DNA from: an uncultured Gammaproteobacteria bacterium
Lineage (GTDB): Bacteria; Pseudomonadota; Gammaproteobacteria; Pseudomonadales; DT-91
Assembly (NCBI GenBank): GCA_929200485.1
Contig: CAKMZU010000004.1
Coordinates: 14,584 to 28,793 of the forward strand
Reading direction: 5' to 3'
Length of the DNA: 14,210 bases
The position numbers and the translations under genes were made by a program. The notes under the pieces were generated by a model, which did not search any database, was not told the origin of the DNA, and worked only from the letters and a program-made list of their open reading frames with translations. Below, in pieces: positions 8,012-14,210 of the stretch. Positions within the stretch are counted from its first letter, which is position 1; each line of letters opens with the position of its first letter.

Positions 8012-9238
8012 ATGAAAAAAATTTTTTTATTAGAGAATGTCAATATAGCCACCATGTGTCGCCATATAGATGCACCTTTTGGAGCAATTAAAAATGGTGC
8101 AATGCTGGTGGAGGATGGGCGAATACAGTGGCTAGGCACAGCAACTGAGCGTGTTAGCAGGAACATTGATTATGGTGAGGTTATTGATGGCGGCGGTTGC
8201 TGGGTATTACCGGGATTTATTGATTGCCATACACATCTGATTTATGGCGGGCATCGCGCTAATGAATTTGAAATGCGCATGGCGGGATTGAGTTATGAAG
8301 GGATATCAAAAACCGGGGGAGGGATTCAACATACGGTTAATGCGACGCGAAAAGAAAGCTTTGCCATCCTGCAACATAATGCACAAAAGCGGTTGTTGAG
8401 ACTCTTGAGTGAGGGGGTAACAACGGTTGAAATTAAATCCGGTTATGGGCTTGATTGCGCGAATGAGTTAAAAATGTTAGAAGTTATTCGAGCACTTGAT
8501 CAGGAGCTGCCTCAGACGCTGTTAGCCACTTGCCTTGCTGCGCATGCCGTGCCCGAGGAATATAAAGCGAATCCTGATGCTTATATTGACTGGCTTGTGA
8601 ATGACTTTTTGCCGCTAGTCAGTGAACAGAAACTGGCGTCGCACTGTGATGTCTTTTGTGAAACGGTGGGGTTTACTTATCAGCAGTCAAAACGTGTACT
8701 TGAATGCGCGAAATCGTTAGGGTTTGCCATCAAAGGCCATGTTGAACAGCTGAGTAATTTAGGTGGCAGCCAACTGGTAGCGGGTCTTAATGGCCTATCC
8801 GTTGATCATGTGGAATATCTTGATGAAAAAGGTATTGACTGTCTTAAGCAAAATAAAACAACGCCAGTATTACTCCCATCAGCATTTTATTTTTTGCGTG
8901 AAACACAAAAGCCGCCGGTTAAAGCGTTACGAAATGCAGGGGTTGAGTTTGCCATAGCAACTGATTTAAATCCGGGCAGTTCGCCTTGTGGCTCTTTGTT
9001 GCTGGCGATGAATATGGCGGCCGTACTTTTTGGCTGCACCGTGGAGGAATGCCTTGCAGGTATTACTCGCGTTGCAGCCAAAGCACTAGGGTTGGAAGAA
9101 GAACGGGGGCAGTTGAGAGAAGGCATGGTGGCTGATTTTTCATTGTGGGATATCGATGCGCCTTCCGAGCTGGTTTATGGTATGAACCTGTATTCACCAA
9201 GTGCCGTGTATATCAGCGGAAAAAAAGTCAATGGTTAA
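8012..9238 (+). CDS. hutI: Imidazolonepropionase
   Basis: HutI hydrolyses 4-imidazolone-5-propionate to N-formimino-L-glutamate, the third step. It is a metal-dependent amidohydrolase-fold enzyme. The product is 408 residues, the usual length. Metal ligands are visible as DCHTH (His73, His75), GHVEQ (His243) and ATD (Asp318), matching the spacing known for bacterial HutI. VEIKSGYGLD, SVDHVEYLD and LNPGSSPCGSL are further family blocks. ATG 8012 is chosen because the in-frame TTGs at 8006 and 8009 have no better ribosome binding site and MKKIFLLENVNI is a typical HutI start. The AAG-rich stretch at 7991-8001 gives only a weak ribosome binding site. The gene is the first of hutI-hutG, opposite in direction to hutCUH, with a copy of the hutC-type operator in its promoter. 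Confidence 0.97.
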   Translation: MKKIFLLENVNIATMCRHIDAPFGAIKNGAMLVEDGRIQWLGTATERVSRNIDYGEVIDGGGCWVLPGFIDCHTHLIYGGHRANEFEMRMAGLSYEGISKTGGGIQHTVNATRKESFAILQHNAQKRLLRLLSEGVTTVEIKSGYGLDCANELKMLEVIRALDQELPQTLLATCLAAHAVPEEYKANPDAYIDWLVNDFLPLVSEQKLASHCDVFCETVGFTYQQSKRVLECAKSLGFAIKGHVEQLSNLGGSQLVAGLNGLSVDHVEYLDEKGIDCLKQNKTTPVLLPSAFYFLRETQKPPVKALRNAGVEFAIATDLNPGSSPCGSLLLAMNMAAVLFGCTVEECLAGITRVAAKALGLEEERGQLREGMVADFSLWDIDAPSELVYGMNLYSPSAVYISGKKVNG

Positions 9239-10235
9239 ACCTGCAGAGCCACTCCTGTGGACAGGAAGGACAGACGATGAAGAAAGGGTATTCTCGCCAA
9301 GATGGCATCAGCTGATTCAGATGAAAGATGCCGATTCTCTGGACGAATCTATTGATGGAAAGATGGTTCTGGTTGGTTTTTGCAGTGATGAAGGCGTAGT
9401 CAGAAATAAAGGACGGGCGGGAGCAAAAGAGGGGCCGGATGCCATCCGAAAGGCTTTGGCGAATTTAGCCGTCGATGAATTTTTTGAGTGTTACGATTTA
9501 GGTAATGTTATCAATCATGAAGGGATGGAATCTGCGCAGAGTGAATTATCAAACTTACTCACAAGAATCATTCAGTTAAATGCAACGCCGGTCGTGCTTG
9601 GGGGAGGCCACGAGGTCGGTTTTGCATCATTCAAAGGGGTGTTTGATGCATTTTATGGGAAGGGTGAGGAAAGAGAAGGGATGGAGGGAACCTCCCATAT
9701 TAATCTCGGTGTTATCAATTTTGATGCGCACCTTGACTGCCGTGCTTATCTTGGAGTGGGGTCGTCGGGGACGCCTTTTAGTCAGTCTGCTTTATTAGCA
9801 GAGTCGTATAAAAAACAATTTAATTATGCGGTTATAGGATTTAATCCAACGGCAAATACTAGAGGAGTTGTTGAGTTTGCCAAAAACATAAATGCCTTGA
9901 TGATCAGTGATGTTGAAGCTAATTTGCATTTTTTTGATTCGATTACGTCATCGCTTAAGCAATATTTAGCACCACTAACGCATGTTTATTTGACTGTTTG
10001 TCTTGATGTGTTTCATCAATGCTTTGCACCTGGTGTGAGCGCACCATCTGCGATGGGCCTAACGCCAGAATTTGTTATCTATCTGCTGCGCTGGTTGAAA
10101 GATCACTGTGCTAAAACCAATAAGCCCATTGTCTTGTTTGATATTGCAGAGATGAACCCCAATTTTGATTGGGATATGCTAACCGCCAAGCTTGCAGGAA
10201 GGTTGGTGCATGAGTTTTGTTTACCTGTTCAGTAA
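9231..10235 (+). CDS. hutG: Formimidoylglutamase (ureohydrolase family)
   Basis: HutG of this type cleaves N-formimino-L-glutamate to L-glutamate and formamide, ending the four-enzyme pathway. The product is 334 residues of the arginase/agmatinase fold. Metal-site motifs are GGGHE (His127), NFDAHLD (Asp165, His167, Asp169) and VCLDVFHQCFAPGVSAP with Asp259. In the arginase-family pattern the last motif usually has Asp two residues before this Asp; here that place is Cys257. The context argues strongly for function all the same. ATG 9231 overlaps the hutI stop by 8 bases (ATGGTTAA), an arrangement that favours translational coupling. A GTG at 9201 would add ten residues deep inside hutI and is less likely. 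The 3' end overlaps the convergent permease gene by 15 bases. Confidence 0.92.
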   Translation: MVKPAEPLLWTGRTDDEERVFSPRWHQLIQMKDADSLDESIDGKMVLVGFCSDEGVVRNKGRAGAKEGPDAIRKALANLAVDEFFECYDLGNVINHEGMESAQSELSNLLTRIIQLNATPVVLGGGHEVGFASFKGVFDAFYGKGEEREGMEGTSHINLGVINFDAHLDCRAYLGVGSSGTPFSQSALLAESYKKQFNYAVIGFNPTANTRGVVEFAKNINALMISDVEANLHFFDSITSSLKQYLAPLTHVYLTVCLDVFHQCFAPGVSAPSAMGLTPEFVIYLLRWLKDHCAKTNKPIVLFDIAEMNPNFDWDMLTAKLAGRLVHEFCLPVQ

Positions 10236-11543
10236 AATAACACCCACCCAGCCGAAAAGCAGTAGTGGTAAGGTAATATGAAAAAAAGTCGGGATAATGG
10301 TGTCTTTAAAATGGTCGTGCTGGTTATCAGCGTTTAGGCTCATGCTGGGCGCAAGCGTCGTTTCAGAAACGGGTGAGCAGGCATCACCTAAAGCGCCAGC
10401 GGTTGCAATCAGAGTAACTATGGCAATGGGTTCAAGTTGCATTTCAAGGGTAATAGGTACAAAAACGGAGGCAATGATCGGGACGGTAGAAAAGGATGAG
10501 CCAATGCCTAACGTTATTACTAAACCTGTAATCAGGATGGAGAAAATAGCAAGATATTCGTGACCCTTAAATGTTGCGGCTAATGTTTTGGCCAAGGGTA
10601 AAATCTCACCTGAGTCTGCCAGTATGGCGGCAAACCCCTGAGCTGCAATCATAATAAACGCAATGCTGGCCATCATCTTTAACCCAAGCATAAAAATATC
10701 ATCAGATTCTTTGACGTTGATTACCCCTGTTACGATAAAAAGACTAAAACCAATCAAAGAACCAACGATCATAGAGCCGGTAATGACTTGCAAAGTTAAG
10801 GCGGTGAGTATGGCAGTAAAGGTGATCAACAGATTCCTTTGTGACGGACGGGTTGTGTGAGGGTGGATGGTTTTAATGTGGACTTTTTCTAATGGATAAT
10901 TGCGAGGTTTTCGGTAACTGACGAAAACCGCGAAGGCGAGGCCTGTAATCATACCTAAGGCTGGCATCCACATGGCTTTATAAATAGAGATGTTGTGGGT
11001 CTTAACCCCTTGAATATTCAAGTTATTGTAGAGAATCTCATTGATATAAATATTGCCAAACCCTATAGGTAGCGTCATATATGGAATGACAAGACCACAG
11101 CAAATACAGCAGGCCACTGCGCGTCGATCTAGCTGATAGTTCGACATCAAAAAAAGCATGACAGGAATCATTAAAGGAATGAAGGCAACATGAATGGGGA
11201 GAATGTTTTGTGATATTAATGCAGCGATTAACACGATGAAAAGGATGATGAATTCAGGTTGGCGTGCCTGCTTGATGATAGGGCTTTGAGATAAATTTTC
11301 ACAAGCCCATGAAGGAATACCAGACTTTGCAAGCCCTGCGGCAAATGCACCAAGGCAGCCATAGTTTAAAGCGATGACCGCGCCGTTTTTGACACCATGG
11401 TTGAAGCTTGAGATGGTTTCTACAACGGTCAAACCCGCTAATTGGCCTGCAACAAGCGAAGCCAGTACAATCGATAGAACAATGGGTGACTTGAAAAAGC
11501 TGAGTAAAATAAGAAGCCCGATGGAACCAAATACTGTAATCAT
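10221..11543 (-). CDS. Probable histidine permease, NhaC/YuiF-like antiporter family
   Basis: This is a 440-residue polytopic inner-membrane protein. Hydrophobic segments lie near residues 3-40, 56-72, 97-135, 142-165, 192-210, 237-275, 286-310, 330-365, 372-387 and 418-438. The segment GDACSPVSETTLAPS (386-400) and the GIGSSFSTVPIIASVF stretch (346-361) are typical of the NhaC-related Na+/H+ antiporter family, which includes YuiF-type carriers annotated as histidine permeases. Its place at the end of a complete hut locus makes histidine (or urocanate) uptake the most likely job. The family alone could equally mean cation/proton exchange with another amino acid. It is convergent with hutG and overlaps its last codons. 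I found no good HutC operator upstream, so its regulation is unclear. The ATG has only a weak GAG upstream. Confidence 0.85.
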   Translation of the reverse strand: MITVFGSIGLLILLSFFKSPIVLSIVLASLVAGQLAGLTVVETISSFNHGVKNGAVIALNYGCLGAFAAGLAKSGIPSWACENLSQSPIIKQARQPEFIILFIVLIAALISQNILPIHVAFIPLMIPVMLFLMSNYQLDRRAVACCICCGLVIPYMTLPIGFGNIYINEILYNNLNIQGVKTHNISIYKAMWMPALGMITGLAFAVFVSYRKPRNYPLEKVHIKTIHPHTTRPSQRNLLITFTAILTALTLQVITGSMIVGSLIGFSLFIVTGVINVKESDDIFMLGLKMMASIAFIMIAAQGFAAILADSGEILPLAKTLAATFKGHEYLAIFSILITGLVITLGIGSSFSTVPIIASVFVPITLEMQLEPIAIVTLIATAGALGDACSPVSETTLAPSMSLNADNQHDHFKDTIIPTFFHITLPLLLFGWVGVILLNR

Positions 11544-11945
11544 GATTGTTTCTCGATGGCAGCTGGCATTAGATGAATATCAGTAAGTAGGCAGGTAGAG
11601 AGGTTTGATTTGGTGACTAGTTAAACTGATGTACAAATACAACCCACTGAGAATAAGTTGGCGGATAGCTTGGAAGACAGCGGCATCTCTCCGTTACAAT
11701 GTTGAATTTGTTGAGTTTAAGCACTATTTTACATTAAGGTCTTGGCACGAGTTAATTTTCATGCCATTGATTCACTCGTTTTTTACCTGTTGATATAGAG
11801 TGGGTGAGGTTGAAATTGTTCAAAATATAATGGATTATATTTTTGCTTGTTATTTTTTATAAAAAAATATGTGTTCGATAAGCATCCGTCAGAAAACAGT
11901 TTGACCAATAAATTTTAAAGTCTCATTCTTCTCGCTCAAAGATAT
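11544..11945. other. Intergenic region upstream of the permease gene, no gene seen
   Basis: This is 402 bases between the permease gene start and the stop of the next minus-strand gene. It should hold the permease promoter and the end of the upstream transcript. An AT-only near-palindrome (TATTTTTTATAAAAAAATA) lies at 11851-11869. A TTGTACA-type half site near 11629 only weakly resembles the HutC operator. No RNA gene or clear GC-rich terminator hairpin is visible. Confidence 0.4.
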
Positions 11946-12506
11946 TCATACGTTTGATTCGTATTCGTATATAAGCGGTTGGGATTCATTTTCTTGGGCG
12001 CCTTGTTCTTTGTCGGGAGGGGAGATATTCAGTAATGTTTTTGAAAATTTCTCATTCAGGAATGCTTCTGGATCATCAGAGTCTTCAGCCTCTAGAATAA
12101 CTTTGTCAAGAAGTTTGACGACCTTTTTTACTGCATCATCAGTGCATAATTTATTTAGTTGAAAATCAGGTGATAGTGATGCTGCATACTTATAAGCTGC
12201 CATGCTTTCAATCTGTTCCAGGCACTCTTTTTTTTCTGTTAATTGTTCATATAAGTATCGATTGCGAAGAGAAATTCTTCGATAAAAGAAATAGGGCATA
12301 AATTCAGCGCAGAGAGAGCAACAGTTCTTTTTTCTTAAATGTGGGCATTCTTCGATTTCTTCAATGAACTTCAATTTTGCTGATTTAATTTTGTCCATTA
12401 AGAGTATATTTTCAACTGATTCCATCTCGATTCCTTGTGTGGAAATTGCTGACATAGATGCTGACATAGAATAGAAAAATAAACTCAAAATGAAAAGTTG
12501 TCTCAT
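11946..12506 (-). CDS. Small exported protein with six cysteines, function unknown
   Basis: The product is 186 residues. Residues 1-22 form a signal peptide (MRQLFILSLFFYSMSASMSA, cleavage likely near SA|IS). The mature part is helical and charged. It contains ECPHLRKKNCCSLCAEF (Cys54, 62, 63, 66), Cys95 and Cys121, an even number that could form disulfides in the periplasm or outside. The CxxC at 63-66 is also compatible with metal binding. The tail (161-186) is acidic and looks disordered. I recognise no family. The gene is AT-rich like the other exported-protein genes here and has only a weak ribosome binding site. The next gene, at 12781, runs in the opposite direction. Nothing links it to histidine use. 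Confidence 0.65.
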   Translation of the reverse strand: MRQLFILSLFFYSMSASMSAISTQGIEMESVENILLMDKIKSAKLKFIEEIEECPHLRKKNCCSLCAEFMPYFFYRRISLRNRYLYEQLTEKKECLEQIESMAAYKYAASLSPDFQLNKLCTDDAVKKVVKLLDKVILEAEDSDDPEAFLNEKFSKTLLNISPPDKEQGAQENESQPLIYEYESNV

Positions 12507-12665
12507 GTTTCATACAAAAATATAGATTGTTAATGTTAGTCATTCAATTTTTGTTTTTGTTCACTCGACAAATCCTATCTTGAATAAAAACACGTCAAAT
12601 TAGTATCAAATTCTGGTGGCTTCATCTTTAAGTGGTAAGATTTTAATGAGAGAATTGCTGAAAAA

Positions 12666-12687
12666 AAGGAGGCAGTGTATGCGTTAA
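12666..12687 (+). other. Strong Shine-Dalgarno followed by ATG-CGT-TAA minigene
   Basis: AAGGAGG at 12666-12672, six bases, then ATG CGT TAA at 12679-12687 form an ideal initiation site that encodes only Met-Arg. An overlapping 28-codon frame from GTG 12675 to TAG 12761 also exists, but its start is only two bases from the Shine-Dalgarno. The site lies about 94 bases upstream of the SRPBCC gene. It may be a leader, a decayed gene start or chance; the sequence fact is certain but the function is not. Confidence 0.3.
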
Positions 12688-12780
12688 TCTGCAGACTAAA
12701 ACCCTCTGGAATTCATCAGAGCTTCTCAAATTTCATGTTCATCGGTCTTTCGGTATCATAGGCAAAAACGGGAGAGGCTC

Positions 12781-13221
12781 ATGCAACTAGAAGAACAAGA
12801 ATTTATTAAGGCAACGGATGAAGCTGTCTATCAGGCATTAACCGATTTAACGCATTACAATGATTGGAATCCTTGGGTGATTGATTGCCCTGAAGGGCTA
12901 GTGGATGAAGGCAAGCTTACCGAAGTGACCGTTAAATTGGGTAAAAAAACCATGAAGGTTAAGCATAAGATTGTGACCCTTCAGCCGAATTCACGTTTTG
13001 TCTGGTGCGATACCGGCTGGTTTACTTTGTTTGCTTTTGGGCAACGGGAGAGAACCATTGAGCCATGGGAAGGTGGTGTCAATTATCAAGTGACACTTAA
13101 AGTAACAGGTGTTTTAGCCTTTCTCGCACAGTGGTTGTATAAGAAAGATTTGATAGTGGGGTTGAGAGCTGAAAGTCAGGCACTTAAACGTTATTGTGAA
13201 GAAAAATCACACCATCAATAA
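12781..13221 (+). CDS. SRPBCC-fold (polyketide cyclase/START-like) protein
   Basis: The product is 146 residues with no signal peptide. The opening EEQEFIKATDEAVYQALTDL and HYNDWNPWV, the strand-rich middle ending in RFVWCDTG, and the C-terminal helix (WLYKKDLIVGLRAESQALKRY) match the SRPBCC/polyketide cyclase-like superfamily. These are small helix-grip proteins with a deep hydrophobic ligand pocket. The ligand and role cannot be read from sequence. GGGAGAGG ends three bases before the ATG, so the start is clear though closely spaced. The gene stands alone between oppositely oriented neighbours. Confidence 0.8.
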   Translation: MQLEEQEFIKATDEAVYQALTDLTHYNDWNPWVIDCPEGLVDEGKLTEVTVKLGKKTMKVKHKIVTLQPNSRFVWCDTGWFTLFAFGQRERTIEPWEGGVNYQVTLKVTGVLAFLAQWLYKKDLIVGLRAESQALKRYCEEKSHHQ

Positions 13222-13244
13222 CGCTTTAGGTTATTCAGGGTCAG

Positions 13245-13261
13245 CAGAGCATCGTGCTCTG
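13245..13261 (+). terminator. Possible terminator hairpin after the SRPBCC gene
   Basis: CAGAGCA-TCG-TGCTCTG is a perfect 7-bp stem with a 3-base loop, 23 bases past the stop codon. AGGGT and ACCCT flanking it could extend pairing across a bulge. No T-run follows, so it may be a Rho-independent-like pause or an mRNA-stabilising stem. Confidence 0.4.
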
Positions 13262-13380
13262 TGTCAGAAATCACCCTAATAAGTTATATCTATTGAATCA
13301 TAATTAGGAGTCCTTCGACGGATTGAGTATGAACCTAAGAAGATAATTCTTTCATTCTGAATTCGTAGTGTGGTGATTTC

Positions 13381-13401
13381 GAAAAAGTCAGCTTAGGCTG
13401 A
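13381..13401 (-). terminator. Rho-independent terminator of arsH
   Basis: On the minus strand, TCAGC-CTAA-GCTGA forms a 5-bp stem with a 4-base loop, followed by CTTTTTC. It begins two bases after the arsH stop codon. The stem is short but the T-run placement is right. Confidence 0.55.
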
Positions 13402-13403
13402 AT

Positions 13404-14087
13404 TTACTTTAGTTTGAGTTCAAATTGCGATTTTCTTTCACTGTAACGATCAACAAGAAAATCTTTATGGTCGCGGGTTAGATAAGTAAAGCGCATTAAT
13501 TCTTCCATCACATCAATGATGCGGTCTTTATAGGGCGAGTCTTTCATCGTGCCATCATCGTTAAATTCTTGATAAGCTTTTGCAACCGAAGATTGGTTGG
13601 GTATGGTCAACATACGCATCCATCGCCCTAACACACGCATATTGTTGATGGCATTAAAGCTTTGAGAACCGCCTGTGACTTGCATAATCGCCAGTGTTTT
13701 TCCCTGTGTTGGGCGCACAGCGCCAATGGATAATGGGATCCAGTCAATTTGGGTTTTTAATAGCCCTGACATATTGCCGTGAATTTCAGGTGATGACCAA
13801 ACCTGTCCTTCAGACCATTGCATTAGTTCGCGTAGTTCCTGCACTTTAGGGTGCCCGCTTGAAATATCACCATCATACAGGGGTAGGCCTTTTGGATTAA
13901 AGCATTTGATGTCTGCACCCATTTTTTTAAGCGATCTTGCTGCTTCTTCTGCTGCGAGTCGACTAAAAGATCTCTCCCTGAGAGAACCATAGAGCATCAG
14001 TATTCTAGCCGAATGACTGCTGACAGGTTGTGATGGATTTAGGACATTAAATTGCTCGTATTCATAGCGTTCAAAAGAGTCAGTCAT
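13404..14087 (-). CDS. arsH: ArsH-family NADPH-dependent FMN reductase
   Basis: ArsH is a cytoplasmic flavoprotein known to oxidise trivalent organoarsenicals and to reduce quinones or other acceptors with NADPH. The product is 227 residues, near the family norm. [18 protein letters not shown] (34-51) is the FMN phosphate-binding loop and helix, and [20 protein letters not shown] (97-116) is a hallmark ArsH block. The [20 protein letters not shown] segment (138-157) also fits. AAGG about 8 bases upstream supports the ATG at 14085-14087. No arsR, arsB, arsC or arsM is adjacent within the window, so a role in general redox or quinone detoxification is as plausible as arsenic resistance. A terminator follows directly. 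Confidence 0.9.
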   Translation of the reverse strand: MTDSFERYEYEQFNVLNPSQPVSSHSARILMLYGSLRERSFSRLAAEEAARSLKKMGADIKCFNPKGLPLYDGDISSGHPKVQELRELMQWSEGQVWSSPEIHGNMSGLLKTQIDWIPLSIGAVRPTQGKTLAIMQVTGGSQSFNAINNMRVLGRWMRMLTIPNQSSVAKAYQEFNDDGTMKDSPYKDRIIDVMEELMRFTYLTRDHKDFLVDRYSERKSQFELKLK

Positions 14088-14210
14088 TGGTTTGCCTTGG
14101 CGATTGTCTGCTATGCGCTAAGTTTTTCATTTTTCATTAAGTTAATCAACTTTTGCCGTTTTATTCAAAATATTACAATTATTTTAAAAGTGGTCTGTTG
14201 ACGTCTAAAC

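Larger units (their letters stand above)
7866..8038. repeat. Direct repeat copy B: dead hutC start, operator, hutI start
   Basis: This is the partner of 6184-6358, in the same orientation. It contains the working hutI promoter and start codon (ATG 8012) and, on the minus strand, a decayed hutC start. Weaker similarity to hutC may extend further left to about 7800, where aacttgctcagattgcctctt resembles agttgatcaattgcttttc near 6111, with gaps between. That extension is uncertain. Confidence 0.85.

Noticed and set aside
7813..8166. 117-codon minus-strand frame over the hutI start
   Set aside because: It is out of frame with the hutC remnant and antisense to hutI. Its similarity to the frame at 6187-6423 just reflects the direct repeat.
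11620..11640. TTGTACA-type word upstream of the permease as a HutC site
   Set aside because: Only one arm matches, and the symmetry of the hutC/hutI operator is missing.
12704..12721. CTCTG/CAGAG stem upstream of the SRPBCC gene
   Set aside because: It is only five base pairs with an 8-base loop and no T-run, too weak to call a terminator or riboswitch element.

Overview
The window is chromosomal DNA from an AT-rich gammaproteobacterium. The hut gene set and order, with an alternating GntR-type HutC repressor, support this. Several Sec-signal-bearing proteins of unknown function suggest a host-associated lifestyle, but that is inference and I cannot name a genus. The central block is a complete four-enzyme histidine utilisation locus. 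HutH (histidine to urocanate), HutU (urocanate to imidazolonepropionate), HutI (to formiminoglutamate) and HutG (to glutamate plus formamide) are all present, with the repressor HutC and a probable histidine permease.

Layout. 1-297: 5' part of a secreted-protein gene on the minus strand, cut by the window edge. 646-1455: an exported methyltransferase-fold protein. 1525-2028 (minus): a DUF1579-like protein. 2221-6266 (minus): hutC-hutU-hutH. 6742-7740: a second exported methyltransferase-fold protein, sitting between hutC and hutI. 8012-10235: hutI-hutG with overlapping ends. 10221-11543 (minus): the permease, overlapping the end of hutG. 11946-12506 (minus): a small Cys-containing exported protein. 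12781-13221: an SRPBCC-fold protein. 13404-14087 (minus): arsH with no other ars gene in view.

The most informative structure is a direct repeat flanking the gene at 6742-7740. The ancestral divergent junction hutC<-operator->hutI is present twice, at 6184-6358 and 7866-8038. The left copy has the working hutC start plus a dead hutI start. The right copy has the working hutI start plus a frameshifted hutC start. Both copies keep an identical 16-bp HutC-type operator. This reads as an insertion, or single-crossover-like integration, that brought in the methyltransferase-fold gene and left both arms of the hut regulon under repressor control. A third, weaker operator-like site lies upstream of hutU.

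The inserted gene and the gene at 646-1455 look like diverged paralogues. Both have an N-terminal signal peptide, a glycine-rich SAM-binding-like loop and a matching downstream block. A SAM-dependent fold exported by Sec is unusual, and this pair is the best candidate for something undescribed here.
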